A DNA stretch of 64,000 nucleotides from Caulobacterales bacterium (GTDB taxonomy: Bacteria; Pseudomonadota; Alphaproteobacteria; Caulobacterales; Parvularculaceae): the NCBI GenBank assembly GCA_020638525.1, contig JACKIL010000004.1:1-64000 (forward strand). Reading direction: 5' to 3'. Position 1 is the first letter of the stretch. Every line of letters begins with the position of its first letter. Of this stretch, positions 42,468 through 50,375 are shown piece by piece. Below the pieces are notes generated by a model, which saw only the letters and a program-made list of their open reading frames with translations, did not search any database and was not told where the DNA came from. Both the position numbers and the translations under genes were made by a program.

Positions 42468-44063
42468 ATGGTCTTGGGACTCAACAGCCGAACTGTGCAC
42501 GGAATTGTCGAGGAGCTCGCCTCGGGGAAGCCCGATGACACATTTTTGTTCTTCGACGATGAGTCTTACACCTATGCGGAAATCAACGCGGAAGCCTCGC
42601 GCGTCGCAGCGGGGCTTCAGAAGCTGGGCGTTGAAAAGGGCGATGCTGTCGCCATCATGTCATCGAACCGGCCGGAGTTTCTTTTCGCCTGGTTCGGCCT
42701 GTCGAAGCTCGGCGCGGTGCAGGTTCCGATTAACACAGCGCATAAAGGCGAACTGCTTCACTACTTGCTCCAGCAATCGGATACGGTCGCGCTGATCATC
42801 GAAGCGGCGTTCCTTGAGCGCTTCGCCGACCTCTATTCAAAGCTTCCGAAACTTAAATCGGTGATCGTTCTTGATGATGCCGGTGAGGCCGCGAACGTTC
42901 CGGTTTCCGCTCTCGCATGGAGCAAGATGATTCGCAATGACGGCGCCTATGCGCCTGTCGAGGTGAGCGGCGCCGATCCGGCGGCGATGATGTTCACGTC
43001 CGGTACGACGGGGCCTTCAAAGGCTGCTGTCGTTCCGCAGAACTATCAGATCGTGATGGGCGAAACGATCGCGAAAATGGGCGGTTACTCGCCGGCTGAT
43101 CGGCTCTTCAATGCGCTGCCTCTTTTTCATGGCAACGCGCAGACGCTGTCGACAATGCCGGCGCTTATCTCCGGGGCTAGCATGGTTTTGTCTCGCCGGT
43201 TCTCGGCGAGCAGTTTCTGGAGCGACGTTCGAAAGCACCAGTGTACTGAATTCAACTATATCGGCTCCATCCTCTCCATCCTCTTGAAAGCGCCGGCGTC
43301 TCCCGACGACGGAGACAATCCAATCCGGGTGATGATCGGCGCCGGCGCTTCGAAGAGTGTCGCGGAAGCGTTCGAAGCGCGTTTCAATGTACGCCTGATC
43401 GAGAGCTACGGCATGAGCGAGATCGGCGTGCCGCTCGTCGGTTCAGCCGAAAATCGAAAGTTTGGAAGCTGTGGCCGGCGCAATCCCGACTACGAGATTC
43501 GCCTCGTCGATGACGACGGCGTCGAGGTTGGACCGAACACGCCGGGCGAATTGCTTGTTCGTCCTAACCGTTCAAACGCAATGATGCTCGAATATTACGG
43601 CATGCCTGAGAAGACGGTCGAAGCCTGGCGAGATCTCTGGTTCCACACCGGAGATTATCTGCAGCGAGACGAAGACGGATTCTATTACTTCGTCGACAGG
43701 AAGAAAGACGCGTTGCGCCGGCGCGGCGAAAACATCTCCTCCTTCGAAGTAGAACGCATCATTGGCGGGCATGAGGCTGTGTTCGAATGCGCGGCGGTCG
43801 CCGCGCAGTCAGAGCTTGGCGAAGATGAGGTGATGGTCTGCATCACATTGCAGCCTGGCGCGTCCCTAGAACCGATGGAGCTTGTCGCATTCTGCGAGGA
43901 GCGCATGGCGCACTTCATGGCGCCGCGATACATCCGCATTCTCGATAAGCTGCCGAAGACGCCGACCGAGCGCGTTCAGAAATTCATCCTGCGCCAGCAG
44001 GGCGTCACCGCAGATACGTTCGACCGCGAGCGTGTCGCGCCAAGAGGCGGGAGGCGCGCATGA
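42468..44063 (+). CDS. AMP-dependent CoA ligase, probable 3-oxoacid (benzoylacetate-type) ligase
   Basis: A 531-residue adenylate-forming acyl-CoA ligase. It shows AMMFTSGTTGPSKAAV (about residues 172-187), SYGMSEIG, PGELLVRPN, WFHTGDYLQRDEDGFYYFVDRKKDALRRRGENIS split around the hinge, and the C-terminal LPKTPTERVQKFIL region with the catalytic position. A GTG directly before the ATG (42465) is an equally possible start. In acetophenone degradation the carboxylase product benzoylacetate is activated by such a ligase. The position directly after the carboxylase subunits, 24 bases downstream, suggests the same step here for an unknown 3-oxoacid. The specificity is inference from context. Confidence 0.85.
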   Translation: MVLGLNSRTVHGIVEELASGKPDDTFLFFDDESYTYAEINAEASRVAAGLQKLGVEKGDAVAIMSSNRPEFLFAWFGLSKLGAVQVPINTAHKGELLHYLLQQSDTVALIIEAAFLERFADLYSKLPKLKSVIVLDDAGEAANVPVSALAWSKMIRNDGAYAPVEVSGADPAAMMFTSGTTGPSKAAVVPQNYQIVMGETIAKMGGYSPADRLFNALPLFHGNAQTLSTMPALISGASMVLSRRFSASSFWSDVRKHQCTEFNYIGSILSILLKAPASPDDGDNPIRVMIGAGASKSVAEAFEARFNVRLIESYGMSEIGVPLVGSAENRKFGSCGRRNPDYEIRLVDDDGVEVGPNTPGELLVRPNRSNAMMLEYYGMPEKTVEAWRDLWFHTGDYLQRDEDGFYYFVDRKKDALRRRGENISSFEVERIIGGHEAVFECAAVAAQSELGEDEVMVCITLQPGASLEPMELVAFCEERMAHFMAPRYIRILDKLPKTPTERVQKFILRQQGVTADTFDRERVAPRGGRRA

Positions 44064-44497
44064 CGGCGGCGCGGGTTCTCGACCACGTCTTCGGCGCGCC
44101 CCCAATCGCGGGCGGGCTCTTCGATGTCGACGCCTCGGGCGCGCCATTCCTGATGGGCGGACATTGCGACCAGTGCGATCGGTATGTCTTTCCCTATTCA
44201 GAGAGTTGCCCGGCCTGCCTTTCCGGGATGAAGCATGTCCGCCTTGGCGGAGAAGGCGTCATCTATTCGCACACGACGGTGCGCACGAAGCCGCCTTACG
44301 GGCTGCCGCAACCTTATTCCGTAGCGTTCATCGATCTCAATGATGCGCCGCTGCGCATCTTCGCCTTGCTGGATCATTCGATGGCGGGCGGGTTCCGCAT
44401 CGGCGACCGCGTGAAACTAAAAGTCGGCGTCATCGGTCACGATGGCGAAGGCGATCCGCGTGCGCGTGGTTATTTCACTCTGAAGGATTCGCGCTGA
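44060..44497 (+). CDS. Zn-ribbon/OB-fold protein (DUF35), thiolase partner
   Basis: A 145-residue protein with an N-terminal rubredoxin-like zinc ribbon (GHCDQCDRYVFPYSESCPAC: C36-x2-C39 and C50-x2-C53) and a C-terminal OB-fold (GEGVIYSHTTVR, then YSVAFIDLND). These proteins bind thiolase-superfamily enzymes and complete or shape their CoA-ester site, as seen in archaeal thiolase/HMG-CoA synthase and in steroid-degradation retro-aldolases. The gene overlaps the ligase by 4 bases and the thiolase by 1, so the three products are coupled. Confidence 0.87.
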   Translation: MTAARVLDHVFGAPPIAGGLFDVDASGAPFLMGGHCDQCDRYVFPYSESCPACLSGMKHVRLGGEGVIYSHTTVRTKPPYGLPQPYSVAFIDLNDAPLRIFALLDHSMAGGFRIGDRVKLKVGVIGHDGEGDPRARGYFTLKDSR

Positions 44498-45645
44498 TGG
44501 CCGCTGCTTATATCATCGGCGCAAGCACGACTGCTTTCGGTCCGCAGCCGGAAAAGAGCATCGTATCGCTCGGCCGGGACGCCGCGCTTGCAGCGCTCTC
44601 CGATGCGGGCGTCGACTCCGCTTCCGTAAATATGGGCTTCTTCGCAAACGTCTTCGGGCCCTTGCTTTTTGGCGATACGACGATCGGGCAGGATGTTTTC
44701 GGCGCGATCGGCGTGCAGCGCGCTCCAATCATCAATATCGAGAACGCCTGCACTTCCGGCTCCAGCGCGTTTCATCTCGCCGTTCAGGCGATCGAAGCTG
44801 ACGCCGCCGACATTGTCGTCGTCGTTGGCGCCGAAAAGATGTGCGTGCCGACGCTTGGCCTCGTCGGGGGCGGTCAATCAGACTACGCATCGCGAAACGG
44901 CATGGCGGCGCCTGTCGGCTTTGCAATGCGCGCCGCACGGCACATGCATGAGTTCGGCACGACGCTTCAGCAATTCGCTGCCGTCACCGTGAAGAGTAGA
45001 GCGTTTGCGGCAAAGAACCCGCTCGCTCAGTTCCGCAAGCCTACAAACGTTGAAGAAGTCCTCGCGGGCCCGATGATCGCGGACCCGCTGACGCGCGCTC
45101 AATGCTGTCCCATCGCCGATGGCGCGTCCGCTATCGTTGTGGCGTCCGAAAAGGCGGCGCGCGCCAATGGCGCGCGAGCGGTTCGGGTGAACGCTTCCGT
45201 TCTGACATCCGGCGAGTCTGTTTCAGCGCCGGATATCGTTCGTTGGGGAACGGATATCCGCACCTGCGCGCTCGCATACGAAAAAGCGGGCGTCGGCCCC
45301 GACGATGTCGATGTCGCCGAATGCCATGACGCGTTCTCGATTTCTGAAATCCTTCATTACGAGGCGCTTGGCTTTTGCGCGGCGGGCGAAGGCGGACGTT
45401 TCGTTGAAAGCGGCGCATCGGCGCCGGGCGGACGCAAACCCGTCAATCCATCAGGCGGCCTCTTAAGCCGCGGGCATCCGGTCGCGGCGACCGGCGTCGC
45501 CCAGATTTCCGAGATCGTGCTTCACCTTCGCGGTGAAGCCGGCGCCCGTCAAACGCCCGACGCCAAGGTAGGCGTCGCGCAATGCATGGGCGGCGACAAG
45601 GACGGCGACACTAAGTCATGCACCGTCGTCGTGCTGTCGCGATGA
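44497..45645 (+). CDS. thiolase-superfamily acyltransferase (SCP-x/lipid-transfer type)
   Basis: A 382-residue thiolase-fold enzyme. The nucleophile is Cys85 in ENACTSGSSAFHLA. The active-site histidines are His277 (ECHDAFSISE) and His327 (SRGHPVAATGVAQ), and QCMGGDKDGDTKSC lies near the C-terminus. Together with its DUF35 partner it probably cleaves the 3-oxoacyl-CoA made by the ligase into acyl-CoA and acetyl-CoA, finishing the ketone pathway. Retention of both the Cys and the GHP histidine favours true thiolysis over retro-aldol chemistry, where the catalytic set differs; this is a reasoned inference. Confidence 0.87.
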   Translation: MAAAYIIGASTTAFGPQPEKSIVSLGRDAALAALSDAGVDSASVNMGFFANVFGPLLFGDTTIGQDVFGAIGVQRAPIINIENACTSGSSAFHLAVQAIEADAADIVVVVGAEKMCVPTLGLVGGGQSDYASRNGMAAPVGFAMRAARHMHEFGTTLQQFAAVTVKSRAFAAKNPLAQFRKPTNVEEVLAGPMIADPLTRAQCCPIADGASAIVVASEKAARANGARAVRVNASVLTSGESVSAPDIVRWGTDIRTCALAYEKAGVGPDDVDVAECHDAFSISEILHYEALGFCAAGEGGRFVESGASAPGGRKPVNPSGGLLSRGHPVAATGVAQISEIVLHLRGEAGARQTPDAKVGVAQCMGGDKDGDTKSCTVVVLSR

Positions 45646-45737
45646 GAACGGGGAGGGGACTTTGAAGACGAAAGGAAACTGGCGTCGGTAGGCTCGGGTA
45701 GGGATCAAGCGGCGCAATACAAAAAGAGAGCGGCGGG

Positions 45738-45758
45738 CCTGCGAAGTCGATTCGCAGG
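45738..45758 (+). terminator. hairpin after the thiolase gene, possible terminator
   Basis: CCTGCGAA (45738-45745) pairs perfectly with TTCGCAGG (45751-45758) around GTCGA, 93 bases after the thiolase stop. No T-tract follows. Confidence 0.4.
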
Positions 45759-45795
45759 GTGAGAGTCTGCGGCTTTCGAGAACTTGACTGCAGTG

Positions 45796-45931
45796 AGGCT
45801 GTAAAAACACAGCATACGGAGGAAAGCTCCACGCCGTGATTTTCGTCCCGCTGTTTTCTTGACCGACTAGTCGGTCGGGATAGCCTGAAGTGAAACAGAA
45901 CACGCAGCTTATGTAGAAGGCTGCAAAAACA
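45796..45931 (+). repeat. pair of imperfect direct repeats flanking the palindromic operator
   Basis: AGGCTGTAAAAACA (45796-45809) recurs as AGGCTGCAAAAACA (45918-45931). Each copy is followed within about 12 bases by GGAGGA. Only the second copy precedes a start codon (45948). A small duplication of the leader or ribosome-binding region is the simplest explanation. Confidence 0.45.
45861..45876. promoter_or_regulatory. perfect 16-base palindrome GACCGACTAGTCGGTC
   Basis: A perfect palindrome overlapping a -35-like TTGACC (45859-45864), 71 bases upstream of the TonB receptor. Such GACCGACTAGTCGGTC-like dyads are typical TetR-family operators. No second copy was seen, so the cognate regulator is unknown. 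The 302-base gap 45646-45947 holds this, a hairpin and a direct repeat, but no gene. Confidence 0.65.
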
Positions 45932-45947
45932 GTACAGGGAGGATGAG

Positions 45948-48209
45948 ATGAAATCTGGAAGGAAGAATTCCCGGCGGAGCGAGGCGCGCAAGACATCGGT
46001 TCGGCGCATTCTGCTCGCCACTGGCGCGGCGATCATCGCGCCGTCGACGGCGGCTTTTGCGCAGCTCGACGAAGTCGTCGTGACGGCGCGGAAAACGGAA
46101 GAGTCGCTGCAACAGGTTCCGGTGTCGGTCGCATCGGCGACAGGCGCCGAACTAGAGAAGCGCTCCATCGCGGATCTTTCCGATCTCGCCGAGGCGACGC
46201 CGAACATCACCTTCGGCCAGCAAGCGCAAGGCGGACGTATTGGCGGCCTCGTCTTCATCCGCGGCGTCGGTCAGCGCGACTCGCTTGCAGTCTATGATCC
46301 GGCTGTCGGCGTTTATATTGATGGCGTTTATCTCGGGCGCATGAATGCGAACGATCTCGACATGCTTGAGATTGAACGCGTCGAAGTTCTGCGCGGCCCG
46401 CAAGGAACGCTCTTCGGCAAGAACACCAGCGGCGGCGCGGTCAATATCGTGACGAAGCGCCCTGACACGTCTGCGGACGCATTTGGCGGTCGCGTCATGG
46501 CGACGACCGGCAGCCGCGATCGCTTCGATATTCAGGGCAGCGTTAACGTTCCGCTGGTCGCAGACACGCTGGCCTTCCAGCTTTCCGGCTCGCGCCGCAC
46601 GCAGGATGGCTATGGTCATCGCCTCACCGATGGCGACGACATGGGCGACACGCATCGCAGTTCGCTTCGCGGTCAGCTTCTCTTCACGCCGACCGATAAC
46701 TTCTCCGCGACCCTGAGCGGCGACTGGACGACGATCGATGAGAAGAACGCTTCGTTCAACCTGACGGGCGTCAACACGAACATCCCGCCGGTTCAGGCGC
46801 TCAACTTCTTTACTACGGAGACTTATGACGAGCGCTGGCTTTCGCCGGGACCGTATGAATATTACGGCGGCGGCCCGAACTCTTCCCGCGGCGAACTCTG
46901 GGGCAGCTCGCTCACGCTCGATCTCGATATGGGCTGGGCGCAACTGAAATCGATCAGCGCCTACCGCGAGGTCAGCATCCACAATGATGAAGACCCGGAC
47001 GGTTCGCCGGTCAACATCCTCGACCAGTACCAGCAGGTGGATCAGCACCAGGTCTCGCAGGAGCTGCAGCTTACGGGCGACTCCTTCGACAATCGCCTGA
47101 ACTGGGTGCTCGGCGCTTACTATTTCCACGAAGAAGCGCACGACAACATCGACTACGCGCTACTGACCGCGCTATTCGGAACGGCCGTCAGCTTCTCTCA
47201 AGACAATATGGTCGAGAACAACAGCTATGCGGTCTTCGGGCAGGGCAGCTACAACATCACCGACAAGCTGCGGTTGACGGCGGGGCTTCGTTATACGAAC
47301 GACGAAAAGATTGTCGATTTCGCGCACTACAGCTTCCCGGATGACGTGCAGCTTCTGCCGCTTCTCACGGGCAAGCACAGTTCGGAGTCGTTCTCGCCGC
47401 GCGTCGGTCTCGACTATCAGTGGACGCCGGATGTTATGACCTACTTCTCGGTCGCCCAGGGCGCCAAGAATGGCGGGTATAACGGCCGCGCCAATGCGGT
47501 GACGGACTTCACCGAGTTCGAAGACGAATATGTGTGGACCTACGAGGCGGGCATCCGCACCGAGTTCCTCGATGGCGTCGGCCGCTTCAATGCGACGGGC
47601 TTCTACAGCAAGTACAAGGATCTTCAGATCCAGATCACCGGCTCGACGCTTGTCGGCGGCGCGCCGCAGCCCTTCAACGTCATCACCAACGTGCCGAAAG
47701 CGAACATCAAGGGCGGTGAAGCCGAACTTGTGCTTGCGCCGACGGAAGGCTTCCTCTTCAACGCCGCGCTGGGCCTCACCTTCGCGGAGTATACGGAGCT
47801 GCCGACCGATCCCACCTTCGTGGCCTCGGGCGTCATCAATCTCGACAGCAAGTTCATGAACGCGCCAGAGGCGACCTTCGCCGCGGGCGCGGAGTACACG
47901 CACGACCTTTCCTCGTCTCTTGAGGCGACGTTGCGCGTCGACTACTCCTACCGGAGCAAGATCTACTACAATGTCGAGAACACGGCGCCGCTCGTGCAGG
48001 ACAAATATGGCCTCTTGAACGCACGCCTTTCGTTCCTGCATGAACCGAGCGGGCTCACCGTCTCAGTCTTCGGTACGAACCTCACGGACGAATATTACAT
48101 CACTGGCGGCTTCGATGATGCGAGCACGCCGAACCCCGCTCTCGGCTTTACGGTCGTGAACGAAGGCCGCCCGCGCGAGTGGGGCGTCAGCGTTCAAAAG
48201 AGCTTCTAA
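45948..48209 (+). CDS. TonB-dependent outer-membrane receptor
   Basis: A 753-residue TonB-dependent transporter. A signal region with basic N-terminus (residues 1-40, ending TAAFAQ) precedes LDEVVVTARKTEESLQQVPVSVA. The plug shows FIRGVGQRDSLAVYDPAVGVYIDGVYLG and IERVEVLRGPQGTLFGKNTSGGAVNIVTKRP, and the barrel ends in VQKSF. GGAGG lies five bases before the ATG. It follows the ketone-carboxylase cluster and probably imports its substrate or a precursor. A separate promoter with a perfect palindrome suggests independent control. Confidence 0.95.
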   Translation: MKSGRKNSRRSEARKTSVRRILLATGAAIIAPSTAAFAQLDEVVVTARKTEESLQQVPVSVASATGAELEKRSIADLSDLAEATPNITFGQQAQGGRIGGLVFIRGVGQRDSLAVYDPAVGVYIDGVYLGRMNANDLDMLEIERVEVLRGPQGTLFGKNTSGGAVNIVTKRPDTSADAFGGRVMATTGSRDRFDIQGSVNVPLVADTLAFQLSGSRRTQDGYGHRLTDGDDMGDTHRSSLRGQLLFTPTDNFSATLSGDWTTIDEKNASFNLTGVNTNIPPVQALNFFTTETYDERWLSPGPYEYYGGGPNSSRGELWGSSLTLDLDMGWAQLKSISAYREVSIHNDEDPDGSPVNILDQYQQVDQHQVSQELQLTGDSFDNRLNWVLGAYYFHEEAHDNIDYALLTALFGTAVSFSQDNMVENNSYAVFGQGSYNITDKLRLTAGLRYTNDEKIVDFAHYSFPDDVQLLPLLTGKHSSESFSPRVGLDYQWTPDVMTYFSVAQGAKNGGYNGRANAVTDFTEFEDEYVWTYEAGIRTEFLDGVGRFNATGFYSKYKDLQIQITGSTLVGGAPQPFNVITNVPKANIKGGEAELVLAPTEGFLFNAALGLTFAEYTELPTDPTFVASGVINLDSKFMNAPEATFAAGAEYTHDLSSSLEATLRVDYSYRSKIYYNVENTAPLVQDKYGLLNARLSFLHEPSGLTVSVFGTNLTDEYYITGGFDDASTPNPALGFTVVNEGRPREWGVSVQKSF

Positions 48210-48223
48210 TCGAGCGACTTCCC

Positions 48224-48248
48224 GCCGTCGGCCGTCAAGGTCGGCGGC
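48224..48248 (+). terminator. hairpin after the TonB receptor, possible terminator
   Basis: GCCGTCGGCC (48224-48233) pairs with GGTCGGCGGC (48239-48248), with two G-U pairs in RNA, around GTCAA, 14 bases after the stop. No T-tract is present. Confidence 0.4.
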
Positions 48249-48312
48249 GGCGCCTCTCGCGCTGCAGAACAGGCGGCGCGCTCATCTGACCCTCTAGAAT
48301 GGAGAGACTGGA

Positions 48313-48618
48313 ATGAACAAACCGCTTGTCGCCGGCATTGCGGCTATTCTTGCAAGCCTGTCGTTTGCGGCCATCGCGCCGGCGCAGGCGAGCGACTTCG
48401 TAGCGCGCTGCGTTGCGATCTCATCGAATGACACGCTTCCCGAAGGAATGTCTCAGGCGGACCTTGAAGCTGGCTGCGCGTGCCTCGCCGCTGCGGCGGA
48501 AGCAGACCCGGCGGTAGCGGCCGACCTTGAGCCGGCGCTTTCAATTGAGGATTACGAGGCGCGCATGGCGTCCGTCGGTCCGGCTGGTCAGGCCGCGCTG
48601 TCTTCGTGCTCGCCGTAA
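48313..48618 (+). CDS. small secreted cysteine-containing protein of unknown function
   Basis: A 101-residue protein I do not recognise. A clear signal peptide (MNKPLVAGIAAILASLSFAA to PAQA, cleavage near residue 26) is followed by a 75-residue acidic, Ala-rich mature part with four cysteines (33, 55, 57 and 99), including a CAC motif. Export plus an even number of cysteines suggests disulfides in the periplasm. GGAGAG lies six bases before the ATG. It stands alone between the TonB receptor and the dioxygenase operon. Confidence 0.7.
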   Translation: MNKPLVAGIAAILASLSFAAIAPAQASDFVARCVAISSNDTLPEGMSQADLEAGCACLAAAAEADPAVAADLEPALSIEDYEARMASVGPAGQAALSSCSP

Positions 48619-48769
48619 TGGCGGTTCGGACAGGATTGTCCGTAAGCGAATAGAGTTGGCTTCGATGCGCTCGTCTCAGCTTGAGGCGGGCGCATTTTCT
48701 TTGTGCGACCCGTGGCGCCAGAGCGGACGGAGGGCTCGATTTCATTGACGCCATGCGGTCTACATGATA

Positions 48770-48785
48770 CCTACCAATAGGTAGG
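48770..48785. promoter_or_regulatory. operator-like dyad CCTACCAATAGGTAGG
   Basis: Perfect six-base arms CCTACC/GGTAGG around AATA, 48 bases upstream of the dioxygenase start and 19 bases downstream of a -35-like TTGACG (48745-48750). The extension GGTAGGGAA recurs at the 52719 site. Confidence 0.6.
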
Positions 48786-48833
48786 GAACATATTCCTGCG
48801 ACTGTCCAGAACAAGCGCAGCCGGGAGGAAAGA

Positions 48834-49661
48834 ATGCGCGTAAGAGCAATCACGCCTGAGGAAATCAAGCAGTATCAGGAGCATGGCGCGGTCCTGCTCC
48901 GGGGCTTTGTGGACCCGGAAACCGTCGAAGAATTGCGCGGCGCCTGCCTCGATCCGGAGCGTCCTCAAGGCAGATACAAGAACGTGCTATCGCCGACCGG
49001 AAAGTTCTTCGAGGAGCGTTTCCTCGCCGAAAGCTCGGACGTGCTTCACGAATATTCATTCAACGAAACCATTGGCGAGAGCGTCGCGAAAGCCATGGGA
49101 TCGCCTACGGCGCGCTTCCTCTTTGACCACCTGTTTGTCTGCGGACCGAACACGCCGCTTGAACATTACTGGCATCAGGACATTTCGTACTGGCCGATTG
49201 AAGGAAAGCAGATTTGCTCCATCTGGGTGACACTCACCGATTGCACGGTCGATTCGAGCGCGCTTGAACTCGTTCTCGACAGCGACAAAGGCGACATTCA
49301 CGCCATCCGCCCCTTTGGCGGTGAAGATTTCGGCGAAGACGTGAAGAAGAACTACGATAAGGGCGCCATCCCGAAATTCCACGAGATGCGCGACAAATAC
49401 AAAATTCTTTCCGCCGACCTCAAAGCCGGAGACGCGTACTTCTTCAATGCACGGATCATGCACGCTTCGGGCGGGAACCGTTCGAAAGACGTTGAGCGGG
49501 TCGCTTACTCGGTGCGCTATATCGGCGAAGACGTGACGTGGCACCCGCGCGCAGCGTTCGATCAGGAAGCGCTGACGCCGGATGATGTCGTGCTGAAGCC
49601 AGGCGACAAGTTCCGCGGCCGGCTGTTCCCGCAAGTGTGGCCGGCGGCGGGCGCGGCATGA
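48834..49661 (+). CDS. phytanoyl-CoA dioxygenase-like Fe(II)/2-oxoglutarate oxygenase
   Basis: A 275-residue protein of the PhyH family of non-haem iron, 2-oxoglutarate-dependent oxygenases. The iron triad is His114 and Asp116 (HYWHQDISYW) and His210 (ARIMHASGGN); YSVRYI supplies the Arg expected to bind 2-oxoglutarate. Members hydroxylate CoA esters, lipids or small organics, and the substrate cannot be predicted. It overlaps the GST gene by 4 bases, so the two act together. The promoter carries a CCTACC/GGTAGG dyad shared with the molybdoenzyme/TauD promoter region. Confidence 0.88.
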   Translation: MRVRAITPEEIKQYQEHGAVLLRGFVDPETVEELRGACLDPERPQGRYKNVLSPTGKFFEERFLAESSDVLHEYSFNETIGESVAKAMGSPTARFLFDHLFVCGPNTPLEHYWHQDISYWPIEGKQICSIWVTLTDCTVDSSALELVLDSDKGDIHAIRPFGGEDFGEDVKKNYDKGAIPKFHEMRDKYKILSADLKAGDAYFFNARIMHASGGNRSKDVERVAYSVRYIGEDVTWHPRAAFDQEALTPDDVVLKPGDKFRGRLFPQVWPAAGAA

Positions 49662-50290
49662 AGCTTTATACCTATGCGGCGGCCCCAAATCATCGGCGGA
49701 TCGAGATCTATCTGAAGGAGAAAGGCCTCGAGCCGCCCTTTGAGACGGTCATCATCGATCTTTTCAAAGGCGAACAACAATCGCCGGAATATCTTGCGAT
49801 CAATCCGATCGGCAAGATTCCCTCGCTTGTGACCGATGACGGAACCATTATTCCGCAGTCGCTCAACATCGTTGAATATATCGAGGAGCTCTATCCTGAG
49901 CCGCCAATGATTGGCGCGACGCCGGAAGAGCGTGGACGCGTGAAGGCGATTGAACGCCTCATCGACGGCGAGATCATGGGAACGATGGGCATCATGGCGC
50001 AGAACATGATGCCGCTCTATGCGGACCGGTTCGACCAGCACCCGGCCTGCGTCGCCTATGGCCGTCGCCGCCAGGAGCTTGCGCTCGAACTTCTCGACAA
50101 AATAGTCGGCGACAACACATTTGTAGCAGGCGACCGTCCGACGATTGCAGACGCGACGCTTTTTGCGACTTATGAATTCGCTTTCCTTGTCGATGCGCCG
50201 CTTGACCCGAAGTTCAGGAATCTGACGCGTTGGCATAAAATGTTCGCCGAGCGTCCGAGCGCGGAAGGGCTGACGCTGCCGGGCGCCTGA
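49658..50290 (+). CDS. glutathione S-transferase family protein
   Basis: A 210-residue GST. The N-terminal thioredoxin-like domain (1-80) has the cis-Pro element GKIPSLV and the glutathione-binding IIPQSLNIVEYIEELYP. The all-helical C-terminal domain has the N-cap motif VAGDRPTIADATLFA. The usual Ser/Tyr near the N-terminus falls at MKLYTYAAAPNHRR. Such GSTs may detoxify electrophiles or cleave ethers and halides. Its ATGA overlaps the dioxygenase stop, indicating coupling with an oxygenase whose product may be reactive. The start at 49658 is favoured over an upstream in-frame start inside the previous gene. Confidence 0.9.
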   Translation: MKLYTYAAAPNHRRIEIYLKEKGLEPPFETVIIDLFKGEQQSPEYLAINPIGKIPSLVTDDGTIIPQSLNIVEYIEELYPEPPMIGATPEERGRVKAIERLIDGEIMGTMGIMAQNMMPLYADRFDQHPACVAYGRRRQELALELLDKIVGDNTFVAGDRPTIADATLFATYEFAFLVDAPLDPKFRNLTRWHKMFAERPSAEGLTLPGA

Positions 50291-50320
50291 TCACATTTAA
50301 TAGATCTTGGGGGAGAAAGA

Positions 50321-50353
50321 TGCGGCGCAATTCCGATATGGAATTGCGCCGCA
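50321..50353. terminator. bidirectional hairpin between convergent genes
   Basis: TGCGGCGCAATTCC (50321-50334) pairs perfectly over 14 bases with GGAATTGCGCCGCA (50340-50353) around GATAT, between the stops of the GST and molybdoenzyme genes. Confidence 0.7.
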
Positions 50354-50375
50354 CAAGTCTTCGGGAGTGATTGCG

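Noticed and set aside
45685..45702. Two GGTAGG copies after the thiolase gene, like half-sites of the CCTACC/GGTAGG dyad
   Set aside because: They are direct, not inverted, and lie downstream of a gene with the next start about 250 bases away.
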